A DNA stretch of 64,000 nt from Flavobacteriaceae bacterium (GTDB lineage Bacteria > Bacteroidota > Bacteroidia > Flavobacteriales > Flavobacteriaceae). Location of the stretch: assembly GCA_014075215.1 (NCBI GenBank), contig CP046177.1, forward strand, positions 1,674,501 to 1,738,500. The letters run 5' to 3'. Shown here one piece after another: positions 18,839 through 28,122 of this stretch. Made by a program: the position numbers and the translations under genes. The number at the start of each line of letters is the position of its first letter. The first letter of the stretch is position 1. Below the pieces are notes generated by a model. That model was not told the origin of the DNA, did no database searches, and saw nothing but the letters and a program-made list of their open reading frames with translations.

Positions 18839-21808
18839 CTATTGCTTTACTTTTTCAGTTTTCACATAGTTAAATAAATAATCTACATCTAGTTCTTTAA
18901 TTATTCCTAATTTTTTCAGAGAGGCAACATCCAAATCTTTTTTATTGCCAATGACCATTACATTGTAAGATTCTCCTTTAATATTTTTATCAAAGAATAC
19001 TCTTAAGTCGTTCATAGTCATATTTTTTATGGTATTATACATAACTTCTCTGTGATCGTTGTCAATTCCTAATTTTTTTAATCTTTCATATGACCAGAAA
19101 ATATTAGATTTTGTTATCCTTTGTGCTGCTAGTTTTTTTAATGTAGATTCTTTTGCTGCATTAAATTGTTTCTCTGCTTCCGGCATATCATTCATCAACT
19201 CCATCATGGCATCTACTGCCTGTTCTAATTTATTTGCTTGTGTACCTACATATGCCATTACATAATTCGGTGAATCTTTTTCAGAGGCATTACTGTAAGA
19301 AGCAAAAGCTGAATATGCCAAGGATTTGGACTCTCTGATTTCTTGAAATACGATAGATGACAGCCCGCTTCCAAAATACGTATTAAACAGTGTTGAGGCA
19401 GCCATATTTTCTGGTTTGAAAGGTGCTCCTTTAGCCAAAAACAGCATTTCTGTTTGCACCATATCATAGTCGGTAAAGAATACATTTCCTCCGGTCTCGG
19501 TTTCTTTGTATTCTTTTTTGAACGGGTATTCTTTTAAATCTCCGAAAATTTTGTGTTCCGTATTTAATGAAGCTACGGCAGCATCAATATCTTTGCCATA
19601 ATAAAAAACTCGTTGCTGATAATTTTTCATGTCTTTAATTAAAGAAACCAAATCTTCCGGATCAATGGCTTTTAACTCATCCATTTGCATAATGTCTCTC
19701 AGCGGAGATTCTTCTCCGTATTTGCCATAATTCATCAATCCGTTCCATAGAATATTTCCTTTTTGGGTTTTTCCATCCTGGCGTCCCTTATAGATCTTCT
19801 CCACATACTTATCGTAAGCTTCTTTATCCGCTTTGGCGTTATCCCAAAGGTGCTCCAACAGCGCCAGCCCTTGTGACAGGTTTTCTTTTAACCCGTTGAT
19901 GCCAACATACGTTTTATCTCTTGCAGTACTTACATAATAAGAAATTCCCAGTTTATAAAACTCTTTTTTCAATTCTTCGTTGGTATATTTACCTGTCCCG
20001 ATGTATTCCAAGTATCCGGCAGCAAGGGATAGTTTTTTATCATGATCACTACCCATATCAAAAATAATATTCATATTGAATAAATCATTGTTCTTATTTT
20101 CTACGTAGGAAACGTTAATTCCGTTATCGGTTTTTGTTTCCTTAATTGCTTTTTTGTAGTCAATAAATTTAGGTTGGAGAGGTTCCGATTCTTTTTTATT
20201 GAATGTCAATAAATAATCCGAACTTTTATCTCTATTTAAATGTACTGGTGTAATTCCGGGATTCTCCACTTTTACAACAGATGTGTCTTCTCCTTTTCTC
20301 TTATAGGTAACCACATAATTATCCTGATAAAAATCATTTGCAAAAGCTACCAGTTCCTGTTTGCTGATACTCTTTAAATCATCTAAAAACTTTACTCTGT
20401 CTACCCAATTTTGCTTATAAATAAAAGCGTTCACATAAGCACCTGCCAGTGCCGTATTATTTTCATACTGTCTTGTTTGACTTAATTTTAAATCATTTAC
20501 TACAGCTTCTATCATCCAATCTTCAAACGATCCTTTTTTAAGTTTTTCTATTTGAGCTAATAGTAACTCTTCGACTTCCTTCAATGTTTGACCAGATTTT
20601 GGCGATCCGGTAAACGTGTGATATCCGTAATTATTTAAAAATGTTGGCGAGCAACTGGCTCTTTGCACCAATTGCTTTTGGTTTAAGTTCAAGTCAATAA
20701 TTCCGGCATTTCCATTTGCCATAATCATATCACAAAGCGTTACTAATTTCTCTTCTTTGGTATTCACTCCTGCTGCTCTATAGGCAATGGAAATGGATTC
20801 TGATGTAGGCCCGAAAACTTCATTTTCAATAGGTTTTGTAATTGCTTCTTCTTTTGGTAATGTCGGATGTACCAGTTCTTTCTTTTCAAACTTACCAAAG
20901 GTGTCATTTACCTTTTGGATTGTCGATTCAAATTCAAAATCTCCAACCAATACAATTGCCATATTATTGGGCACATAATATTTGTTAAAATAGTTATGAA
21001 TATCTACCATAGAAGGGTTTTTTAGATGTTCACCCGTACCAATGGTAGTTTGTTGCCCGTATGGATGTTTCGGAAATAAGCCTTTTAACATAGCAGCATA
21101 ACGTTTTCTAAAATCACTGTCTTGACCTCTGTTAAATTCTTCAAATACTGCTTCTAATTCCGTGTGAAACAGACGTAAAACCAATCTGCTAAAACGCTCG
21201 GATTCCAGATCTAGCCATTTATTCAATTCATTTGCGGGAATTTTATTGGTATATACGGTTTGCTCAAACCAAGTATACGCATTGGTTCCCGTAGCTCCTA
21301 AGGAAGCTGTCATTTTATCATATTCATTGGCAATTGAATAATTTGAAGCTTCTAAAGAAACGTTATCTATTTCTTTATAGACGGCTTTTTTCTTTTCCGA
21401 ATCTTTTTCTGCTCTGTGTTTTTCATATAGATCAGAAATTTTATCTAAATATACCTTTTCTTTTTCCCAATCTGTAGTACCGATCTTGTGTGTTCCTTTA
21501 AACACCATATGCTCTAAATAATGGGCTAAACCGGTAGATTCTTTCGGATCATAATTAGAACCTGCCTTAACAGCAATATAGGTTTGAATTTTTGGTTCAT
21601 CAGAATTTTGGCTTAAATATACTTTTAAACCATTATCCAACGTATATAAACGTAATCCCGTAGGATCATTTTCAACGGTTTCATAAGTAAAGCCATTCGT
21701 ATCTTTTTGCAATGTTACTTCATAGCTTTTTCCGCTATCGGTTTTACAACTAATAAACGCTATAAATAGTACTAAAGCACTCGTAAATAACAACTTAAAT
21801 TGTCTCAT
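18839..21808 (-). CDS. M16-family zinc metallopeptidase, exported lipoprotein
   Basis: 989 aa, a full two-repeat insulinase-type peptidase. A lipoprotein signal ends ALVLFIAFISC (Cys21). The inverted zinc motif HYLEH is at residues 96-100, and the distal Glu is probably in the EAVFEEFNRGQ segment. The second M16 repeat in the C-terminal half lacks the zinc motif, as is normal. It probably degrades peptides in the periplasm or at the outer membrane. It is monocistronic with its own terminator. Confidence 0.92.
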   Translation of the reverse strand: MRQFKLLFTSALVLFIAFISCKTDSGKSYEVTLQKDTNGFTYETVENDPTGLRLYTLDNGLKVYLSQNSDEPKIQTYIAVKAGSNYDPKESTGLAHYLEHMVFKGTHKIGTTDWEKEKVYLDKISDLYEKHRAEKDSEKKKAVYKEIDNVSLEASNYSIANEYDKMTASLGATGTNAYTWFEQTVYTNKIPANELNKWLDLESERFSRLVLRLFHTELEAVFEEFNRGQDSDFRKRYAAMLKGLFPKHPYGQQTTIGTGEHLKNPSMVDIHNYFNKYYVPNNMAIVLVGDFEFESTIQKVNDTFGKFEKKELVHPTLPKEEAITKPIENEVFGPTSESISIAYRAAGVNTKEEKLVTLCDMIMANGNAGIIDLNLNQKQLVQRASCSPTFLNNYGYHTFTGSPKSGQTLKEVEELLLAQIEKLKKGSFEDWMIEAVVNDLKLSQTRQYENNTALAGAYVNAFIYKQNWVDRVKFLDDLKSISKQELVAFANDFYQDNYVVTYKRKGEDTSVVKVENPGITPVHLNRDKSSDYLLTFNKKESEPLQPKFIDYKKAIKETKTDNGINVSYVENKNNDLFNMNIIFDMGSDHDKKLSLAAGYLEYIGTGKYTNEELKKEFYKLGISYYVSTARDKTYVGINGLKENLSQGLALLEHLWDNAKADKEAYDKYVEKIYKGRQDGKTQKGNILWNGLMNYGKYGEESPLRDIMQMDELKAIDPEDLVSLIKDMKNYQQRVFYYGKDIDAAVASLNTEHKIFGDLKEYPFKKEYKETETGGNVFFTDYDMVQTEMLFLAKGAPFKPENMAASTLFNTYFGSGLSSIVFQEIRESKSLAYSAFASYSNASEKDSPNYVMAYVGTQANKLEQAVDAMMELMNDMPEAEKQFNAAKESTLKKLAAQRITKSNIFWSYERLKKLGIDNDHREVMYNTIKNMTMNDLRVFFDKNIKGESYNVMVIGNKKDLDVASLKKLGIIKELDVDYLFNYVKTEKVKQ

Positions 21809-22092
21809 AGTATTGCTTTTGGTTAATAAAAAAATCTGTCAAATTTACAAATTCAACAGGTTTTACAGCGTTATTTTAAAATTTTAACAATCTTTTAATT
21901 AATTGGTTGTCCGTTATCACAGCAGATTTTGTGTTTTTACATCAAAAAGAGTATAGTTGAAAAGTTTGAAAGTTTGAAAGGTTCAAGTTCTAAGTTTTTT
22001 AATAACACTATAAATTTTATTTATAAGACTATTAAGTAAAATTTATAATAAAAGAACTCATATAAACTTTTTCAATTTCAAACTTTTTAACT

Positions 22093-22968
22093 TTAACTTG
22101 TTAAAACTTTTGCAACCTTTGCACCTATTTTAGCAGGAGAATCTACTACATGGATGCCATTCTTAGCCAGTATTTTCATCTTTGCTTTTGCCGTATCATC
22201 AGCACCTCCAACGATGGCTCCCGCATGTCCCATTGTTCTTCCTGCCGGCGCAGTTTGACCAGCTATAAAACCTACTACAGGCTTTCTGTTTCCATCAGCT
22301 TTTACCCATTCTGCTGCTTCCGCTTCAAGATTTCCCCCAATTTCACCAATCATGACAATAGCTTCTGTATCATCATCATTCATTAACATTTCTATAGCTT
22401 CCTTTGTAGTTGTACCAATGATCGGATCTCCGCCGATACCAATGGCAGTAGTAATACCATACCCTTGTTTTACTACCTGATTTGCAGCCTCATAAGTTAA
22501 CGTACCTGATTTTGACACGATGCCTACATTTCCTTTCTTAAAGATAAATCCCGGCATAATTCCCACTTTTGCCTCTTCAGGAGTGATAACACCCGGGCAA
22601 TTGGGACCAACTAAAATGCAATTTTTGTCTTTTAAATACGATTTTACTTTTACCATATCAGCGGTAGGAATACCTTCCGTAATACAGATAATTACTGAAA
22701 TTCCCGCATTGGCAGATTCCATGATTGCATCGGCAGCAAACGTCGGCGGTACAAATATGATAGCTGTATTTGCATGTACAGCTTGTACAGCATCTTTAAC
22801 TGTGTTAAAAACAGGTTTGCCCAAATGTTTTTGGCCTCCTTTGCCCGGAGTAACTCCACCAACGATGTTAGTGCCATAATCAATCATTTGCTCTGCATGG
22901 AAAGTTCCCTCACTACCTGTAAAACCTTGTACTATTATTCTGGAATCTTTATTTACTAAAACACTCAT
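22093..22968 (-). CDS. sucD: Succinyl-CoA ligase (ADP-forming) alpha subunit
   Basis: 291 aa. CoA-binding Rossmann domain (GFTGSEGTFHAEQ), GPNCPG, and the phosphorylated-histidine motif GHAGAIVGG near residue 245. It catalyses succinyl-CoA to succinate with ATP formation in the TCA cycle. The beta subunit sucC is not in the window. It follows efp and the second lpxD paralogue with a 110-bp gap and a promoter-like motif of its own. Confidence 0.96.
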   Translation of the reverse strand: MSVLVNKDSRIIVQGFTGSEGTFHAEQMIDYGTNIVGGVTPGKGGQKHLGKPVFNTVKDAVQAVHANTAIIFVPPTFAADAIMESANAGISVIICITEGIPTADMVKVKSYLKDKNCILVGPNCPGVITPEEAKVGIMPGFIFKKGNVGIVSKSGTLTYEAANQVVKQGYGITTAIGIGGDPIIGTTTKEAIEMLMNDDDTEAIVMIGEIGGNLEAEAAEWVKADGNRKPVVGFIAGQTAPAGRTMGHAGAIVGGADDTAKAKMKILAKNGIHVVDSPAKIGAKVAKVLTS

Positions 22969-22999
22969 GGAATTTATTTTCTGTTTATTTTTAGTCAGG

Positions 23000-23027
23000 C
23001 AAAAATAGCTTTTTGACTGCTATCAAA
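23000..23027 (-). promoter_or_regulatory. Possible sucD promoter
   Basis: On the minus strand, TTTG, 16 nt, then TATTTTTG, matching the Bacteroidota -33/-7 pattern with a short spacer. It lies about 30 bp upstream of the sucD ATG. Confidence 0.4.
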
Positions 23028-23078
23028 AAAGGGATTGCTGCAATTTATATTATTTTTATTTTTCTCAAAAAAATGCTA

Positions 23079-24005
23079 TTATTTATTGCTAAAACCTTTT
23101 ACAATTCGTTTAATTGTCGCCAATTCTTTTAGTTTTGATTTGTATTCTTCGGCCGGGTAGCCGAAATATACTTTTCCTCCCTCTAAAGATTTACTGATAC
23201 CGGACTGCGCTTGTATTACTGCTCTTTTTCCTATAGTAATTCCGCTTGTTATACCTACCTGACCCCAAATAATGACTTCATCTTCTATGATAACACAACC
23301 CGCAATTCCTGCTTGTGAAGCAATTAAACATTTTTTACCAATAATAGTGTCATGCCCTACCTGAACCTGATTGTCAATTTTGGTTTCTTCTTTAATGGTG
23401 GTACTACCGGTAACTCCCCTATCTATAGTACAAGAAGCTCCCAAATCAACATAGTCTTCTATTACAACATTGCCACATGAGATTAATTTATCATACCCTT
23501 CTGTTCTTTTCTTGTAATAAAAGGCATCGGCCCCTAAAACAGTATTTGCATGGATAGTAACATGATTGCCAATGATAGTATTATCGTAGATCGTTACATT
23601 GGGATGTATCACACAATTTTCCCCTATTGTAACATTATGGCCAATAAACACATTAGGTTGGATGATAGTATGCTTTCCAATGACGGCAGAGTCGGACACC
23701 ATTTCTTTTGAGCCGACAAATGAATGAAAATGTTTAATAATTTTATTAAAATCCCGAAAGGGGTCGTCAGAAATTAGAAGAGATTTCCCTTTTGGGCAAT
23801 CTACCTCTTTGTTGATTAGTATTGTTGTAGCGTTAGAATCTAAGGCTTTATTGTAATATTTTGGGTGATCTACAAAAACAATATCTCCTTTTTCCACTAC
23901 GTGAATTTCATTGATTCCCGTTATTGAAAAATCAGCTTCACCTATATATTTTGCATTGATAAGTGTTGCTATCTTACAGAGAGTTTGCGGGGCTTGGAAT
24001 TTCAA
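23079..24005 (-). CDS. LpxD-like acyltransferase paralogue (left-handed beta-helix)
   Basis: 308 aa with an N-terminal uridine-binding-like domain (about residues 1-95) and hexapeptide repeats (about 100-265). The candidate catalytic His is in VQVGHDTIIG. It is shorter and diverged from the canonical lpxD at 26899-27936: GADAFYY replaces GSDGFGF near the active site, and the C-terminal helix differs. It starts 2 nt after efp and is co-transcribed with the lipid A genes. It could be a second N-acyltransferase with another acyl or nucleotide-sugar preference. That role is inference; the fold is firm. Confidence 0.85.
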   Translation of the reverse strand: MKFQAPQTLCKIATLINAKYIGEADFSITGINEIHVVEKGDIVFVDHPKYYNKALDSNATTILINKEVDCPKGKSLLISDDPFRDFNKIIKHFHSFVGSKEMVSDSAVIGKHTIIQPNVFIGHNVTIGENCVIHPNVTIYDNTIIGNHVTIHANTVLGADAFYYKKRTEGYDKLISCGNVVIEDYVDLGASCTIDRGVTGSTTIKEETKIDNQVQVGHDTIIGKKCLIASQAGIAGCVIIEDEVIIWGQVGITSGITIGKRAVIQAQSGISKSLEGGKVYFGYPAEEYKSKLKELATIKRIVKGFSNK

Positions 24006-24007
24006 AA

Positions 24008-24574
24008 TTATTCTTTAATACGTTCCTGGTAAGTACCTTTGGTTGTTTCTACTCTTATTTTATCTCCTTCATTGATAAATAAAGGCACATGTACTAATGC
24101 TCCGGTTTCTACGGTAGCCGGTTTGGTGGCGTTGGTTGCCGTGTTTCCTTTTACTCCGGGTTCTGTGTGTGTGACTTCCAGTACTACATTTGCCGGCATT
24201 TCTACTGATAATGGCATTTCATCTTCCGAATTGATAATTACCGTGACGATTTCACCTTCTTTCATTAGTTCCGGAGCGTCTAACACATTTTTTTGCAATG
24301 AGATCTGAGAATAATCTTGTTGATGCATAAAATGGTACGTATCACCCTCATTATAAAGATATTGAAATTTGTGAGTTTCTACTCTTACATCCTCAATTCT
24401 TCTTCCCGCAGGAAAGGTATTATCTATCACTTTTCCATTGGTAACACTTTTTAGTTTGGTTCTTACAAAAGCAGGGCCTTTTCCGGGTTTTACATGTAAA
24501 AATTCTACTATCTTATATATATCGTCATTATAACGAATACACAGTCCATTTCTGATATCTGATGTTGTTGCCAT
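24008..24574 (-). CDS. efp: Translation elongation factor P
   Basis: 188 aa, with KOW-like N-terminal and two OB domains. The loop carrying the modifiable residue reads KPGKGPAF, with Lys at the tip. It relieves ribosome stalling at polyproline stretches. Embedded in the lpx cluster, as is common in flavobacteria. Confidence 0.96.
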   Translation of the reverse strand: MATTSDIRNGLCIRYNDDIYKIVEFLHVKPGKGPAFVRTKLKSVTNGKVIDNTFPAGRRIEDVRVETHKFQYLYNEGDTYHFMHQQDYSQISLQKNVLDAPELMKEGEIVTVIINSEDEMPLSVEMPANVVLEVTHTEPGVKGNTATNATKPATVETGALVHVPLFINEGDKIRVETTKGTYQERIKE

Positions 24575-24722
24575 TTATATTAAGTCTAAAAATTAATTTC
24601 ACAAAAATTAAATTAAATCAGTTACATTGAGGGGATAAAATTATAATTGTGAATTTAAAATTTGTAATTTATTTAAACTATCTTTTGCTTTCTTTTGTAA
24701 GTCAGCCATTATTCTTATGTGT

Positions 24723-25508
24723 TTATCCTCCTCCCCAGTATCCTTTCATAATACCTCTTTGAGAGTTACGAATAAATAAGATAATTTCATCTCTTTCCGA
24801 GGTTGCTTCCATTTCTGCTTCTATTTTTTCTACTGCTTGAGAGTTATTGTAGTTCTTCTGATACAGTATTCTGTATATATTTTGAATTTCCCTTATTTTC
24901 TTAGTACTAAAACCTCTTCTTCTCAATCCTATAGAATTAATTCCGACATAAGAGAGCGGTTCTTTTGCTGCTTTAGTATATGGAGGCACATCTTTTCTAA
25001 CTAAAGATCCTCCGGAAACCATGGCATGATCTCCGATATGAATAAACTGATGTACAGCAGCTAACCCTCCTATAATAGCATAATTGCCAATATTGACATG
25101 ACCTGCCAGTGCTACTCCATTTACAACAATGGCATTATTTCCAATATGACAATCGTGTGCAATATGGGCAGTGGCCATAATCAGGACATTTTTCCCGATT
25201 TTTGTTTTACCCGAAGCATTTGTACCTCTGTTTACGGTAACGCACTCTCTTATAGTGGTATTGTCTCCTATGATAGTGAGCGAGTCCTCTCCTTCAAACT
25301 TTAAATCTTGTGGGATAGCAGAAATAATGGCTCCGGGGAAAATCCTACAATTTTTACCAATTCTTGCTCCTTCCATAATCGTTACATTTGAACCTATCCA
25401 TGTTCCCGAACCAATTTGAACATTTCCATGAATTGTTGTAAAGGGTTCAATAACAACATTACGTGCTATTTTTGCCTGAGGGTGAACATACGCCAGCGGT
25501 TGATTCAT
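24723..25508 (-). CDS. lpxA: UDP-N-acetylglucosamine acyltransferase
   Basis: 261 aa of hexapeptide repeats (left-handed beta-helix), with IAHDCHIGN carrying the catalytic His and the LpxA C-terminal helical domain starting SIGLRRRGF. It performs the first acylation of lipid A synthesis, transferring a 3-hydroxyacyl chain to UDP-GlcNAc. It starts 2 nt after the lpxC/fabZ stop. Confidence 0.95.
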   Translation of the reverse strand: MNQPLAYVHPQAKIARNVVIEPFTTIHGNVQIGSGTWIGSNVTIMEGARIGKNCRIFPGAIISAIPQDLKFEGEDSLTIIGDNTTIRECVTVNRGTNASGKTKIGKNVLIMATAHIAHDCHIGNNAIVVNGVALAGHVNIGNYAIIGGLAAVHQFIHIGDHAMVSGGSLVRKDVPPYTKAAKEPLSYVGINSIGLRRRGFSTKKIREIQNIYRILYQKNYNNSQAVEKIEAEMEATSERDEIILFIRNSQRGIMKGYWGGG

Positions 25509-25510
25509 AG

Positions 25511-26902
25511 TTATTTTCTTTTCGATATTTGTGCCATAAGTTCAGCTTCAACCACTAATTTATTGTTTGAATACCCATATGCTTGCATATGAGCAATTCC
25601 TCTTCTTATTGGCGTTAACAATTCGCATTTGAATATCAATGTATCACCGGGTAATACTTTTTGCTTGAATTTAACATTATCAATCTTCATGAAATAAGTC
25701 AAATAATTTTCAGGGTCGGGTACGGTGCTCAATACTAAAATCCCTCCGCACTGTGCCATTGCTTCTATTTGTAATACTCCTGGCATTACGGGGGCTCCCG
25801 GGAAATGCCCTACAAAGAAATCTTCATTCATAGTCACATTTTTCATTCCAACTACATGTTTTTCAGACAATTCCAAAATGCGATCTACTAGTAGAAATGG
25901 CGGTCTATGTGGTAATATATCCATTATCTGGTGGATATTCATAAGCGGCTCGGCTGTTAAATCGTATTGCGGAACTTTATTTCTTTTTTCTGTTTTTATA
26001 ATTTTTGCTAACTTCTTGGCAAACTGCGTATTTACAAGGTGTCCCGGTTTATTCGCTATTACCTTTCCCTTAATCCGAATACCTGTCAAGGCCAAGTCTC
26101 CAATTACGTCCAGCAATTTATGTCTTGCTGCTTCATTGGCCCAATGTAAGTTTAAATTATCTAAAATACCGTTAGGTTTTACTGAAATATTTTCTTTTTT
26201 AAATGCTTTTTTTAGTCTTTGCATTGTTTCTTCCGATAATTCTTTATCTACATATACAATTGCATTCTTTAAGTCACCTCCTTTTATGAGATCATTTTCC
26301 AGTAGCATTTCTATTTCGTGTAAGAAGCTAAATGTTCTTGCGGCAGCTATTTCTTTTTTAAAATCGGAAATGGTATTTAAAGTAGCATTTTGTGTTCCTA
26401 ATATTTTTGTGCCAAAATCTACCATTGTTGTTACCTGATACTCGTCCGACGGCATTAATATGATTTCACTCCCTGTAAAATCGTCTCTATAAGAGATAAT
26501 ATCTTTTACAATGTATTCCTCTATCTCTGTTTCCTGTTCACGGACACCGGCTTTTTCCAAAGCTTCTACAAAATATTTTGAAGAACCATCCATAATCGGT
26601 GGCTCAGATGCATTTATTTCAATTAAGAGATTGTCTATATCCAAACCAACTGCTGCAGCTAAAACATGTTCTGATGTTTGAATTGGCACACCGTTTTTCT
26701 CCAAATTAGTACCTCTTTGTGTGTTGATAACATATTCTGCTTTTGCTTCTATGGTGGGAAGCTCTTCCAAATCAACTCTTACAAAAGCATAGCCATGATT
26801 TTCAGGTGCCGGTTTAAAGGTTAGTGTTACATGATTTCCCGTATGCAAACCTACGCCCGATAAACTGATTTCTTTTTGTATTGTTTTCTGTTTCTTACTC
26901 AT
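25511..26902 (-). CDS. lpxC/fabZ: Bifunctional UDP-3-O-acyl-GlcNAc deacetylase / 3-hydroxyacyl-ACP dehydratase
   Basis: 463 aa fusion. The LpxC part (about residues 1-305) has TSEHVLAAAVGL and the zinc-site HxxxD in LNLHWANEAARHKLLDVIGD. The FabZ part (about 315-463) has LPHRPPFLLVD and GHFPGAPVMPGVLQIEAMAQ, with the catalytic His and Glu. LpxC deacetylates the LpxA product, the committed lipid A step; FabZ dehydrates 3-hydroxyacyl-ACP. The fusion, usual in Bacteroidota, joins two enzymes competing for the 3-hydroxyacyl-ACP pool. It overlaps lpxD by 4 nt. Confidence 0.96.
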   Translation of the reverse strand: MSKKQKTIQKEISLSGVGLHTGNHVTLTFKPAPENHGYAFVRVDLEELPTIEAKAEYVINTQRGTNLEKNGVPIQTSEHVLAAAVGLDIDNLLIEINASEPPIMDGSSKYFVEALEKAGVREQETEIEEYIVKDIISYRDDFTGSEIILMPSDEYQVTTMVDFGTKILGTQNATLNTISDFKKEIAAARTFSFLHEIEMLLENDLIKGGDLKNAIVYVDKELSEETMQRLKKAFKKENISVKPNGILDNLNLHWANEAARHKLLDVIGDLALTGIRIKGKVIANKPGHLVNTQFAKKLAKIIKTEKRNKVPQYDLTAEPLMNIHQIMDILPHRPPFLLVDRILELSEKHVVGMKNVTMNEDFFVGHFPGAPVMPGVLQIEAMAQCGGILVLSTVPDPENYLTYFMKIDNVKFKQKVLPGDTLIFKCELLTPIRRGIAHMQAYGYSNNKLVVEAELMAQISKRK

Positions 26903-27936
26903 AACTTTTCGTTTTTTAGCTGTAGTTCTTTTTGCATTTTATTAATTGACGCTGCAATTTTAGGTAAATTTCTAAAATAGACATAGGATTTGTTAAAATC
27001 CGAATACCCAAATGCGGGTGTTCCCTGGACAATTTCATTGTCTTTTAAATTTTTTGTAATTCCGGATTGTGCTTGTATTCTTATATTATTTCCTAAAGTT
27101 AAATGGCCGACAATTCCTACCTGACCGCCGATCATACAGTTGCTTCCAATTTTGGTTGACCCTGCAACTCCTGTTTGAGCGGCTATTATAGTATTTTTCC
27201 CAATTTCCACGTTGTGCGCGATTTGAATTTGATTGTCTAGTTTTACACCTTCTCTGATAATGGTAGCACCTAAAGTTGCTCGGTCTATAGTTGACCCGGA
27301 GCCAATATCCACATGATCTTCTATAATTACATTTCCTGTTTGTGGGACTGCTTTGTATTCCCCTTTTTCATTGGGTATAAAGCCAAAGCCGTCAGAACCA
27401 ATCACACAATTTGCATGTATGGTACAATGGTTACCTATTTGAGTTTCCGAATATATTTTTACGCCCGAAAAAATAGTGCAGTTATCACCTATGGTTACAT
27501 TATCTGCTATATATGTATTTGGATAAATTTTGACATTATCACCAATAGATACATTATCACCTATGTAAGTAAAAGCACCAATATATTCATTGATCCCTAT
27601 TTTTGTAGATGCTGATAAAAAATACGGTTTTTCTCTTCCGGATTTGTTTTTTTTCACCTCATTATAAAATTCTAATAATTTAGAAAAAGATTCATATGCA
27701 TTGTCTACTTTAATTAAGGTAGCTGTAACATCTTTTTCTAATTCCATCGATTTATTTATAATGATTACAGAAGCATTTGTACTATATAAATATTGATTGT
27801 ATTTAGGGTTTGATAAAAAGGTGAGCGTTCCTTTTTCGCCTTCTTCTATTTTGGAAAGTTTCGATACCTCTTCTTCAGGATTACCTACTACTACTCCTTC
27901 TAAAATGCCTGCGATCTGTTGAGCTGTAAATTTCAT
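26899..27936 (-). CDS. lpxD: UDP-3-O-(3-hydroxyacyl)glucosamine N-acyltransferase
   Basis: 345 aa of normal LpxD length. Uridine-binding N-domain, hexapeptide beta-helix with GSDGFGF and IQIAHNVEIG (catalytic His), and a C-terminal helix starting NLPKIAASINKMQKEL. It adds the N-linked acyl chain in lipid A synthesis. First gene of the lpxD-lpxC/fabZ-lpxA run. Confidence 0.95.
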   Translation of the reverse strand: MKFTAQQIAGILEGVVVGNPEEEVSKLSKIEEGEKGTLTFLSNPKYNQYLYSTNASVIIINKSMELEKDVTATLIKVDNAYESFSKLLEFYNEVKKNKSGREKPYFLSASTKIGINEYIGAFTYIGDNVSIGDNVKIYPNTYIADNVTIGDNCTIFSGVKIYSETQIGNHCTIHANCVIGSDGFGFIPNEKGEYKAVPQTGNVIIEDHVDIGSGSTIDRATLGATIIREGVKLDNQIQIAHNVEIGKNTIIAAQTGVAGSTKIGSNCMIGGQVGIVGHLTLGNNIRIQAQSGITKNLKDNEIVQGTPAFGYSDFNKSYVYFRNLPKIAASINKMQKELQLKNEKL

Positions 27937-27942
27937 CTATTG

Positions 27943-27975
27943 CAAAAGTATAAAAAAACTTAAAATTAGGTCAAA
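27943..27975 (-). promoter_or_regulatory. Possible lpxD operon promoter
   Basis: On the minus strand, TTTG, 21 nt, then TACTTTTG, close to the Bacteroidota consensus. The -7 box ends 7 nt from the ATG, so the transcript would be nearly leaderless or the real promoter lies elsewhere. Confidence 0.42.
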
Positions 27976-28122
27976 GCCTCTTAATCCTATACCAAAAATT
28001 GTATTTTCTGTTCTTTTTCCTGCCCTTTTTTCTAAGGTAACTAACTATATTTTTCAAAAACTGCTTTAAGAACCAAAAAATAGTCAAAAAATTTGTAGTT
28101 TCCATTCTGTGTTAACAGCGTT

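Noticed and set aside
21957..21985. AGTTTGAAAGTTTGAAAGG-like short repeats here and near 33183, 41185 and 53825
   Set aside because: Low-complexity intergenic stretches with a similar tone but no common boundaries or structure.
24641..24709. 22-codon ORF (MADLQKKAKDSLNKLQ) between efp and lpxA
   Set aside because: Helical and on the right strand, but too short, with no recognisable family and no other support.
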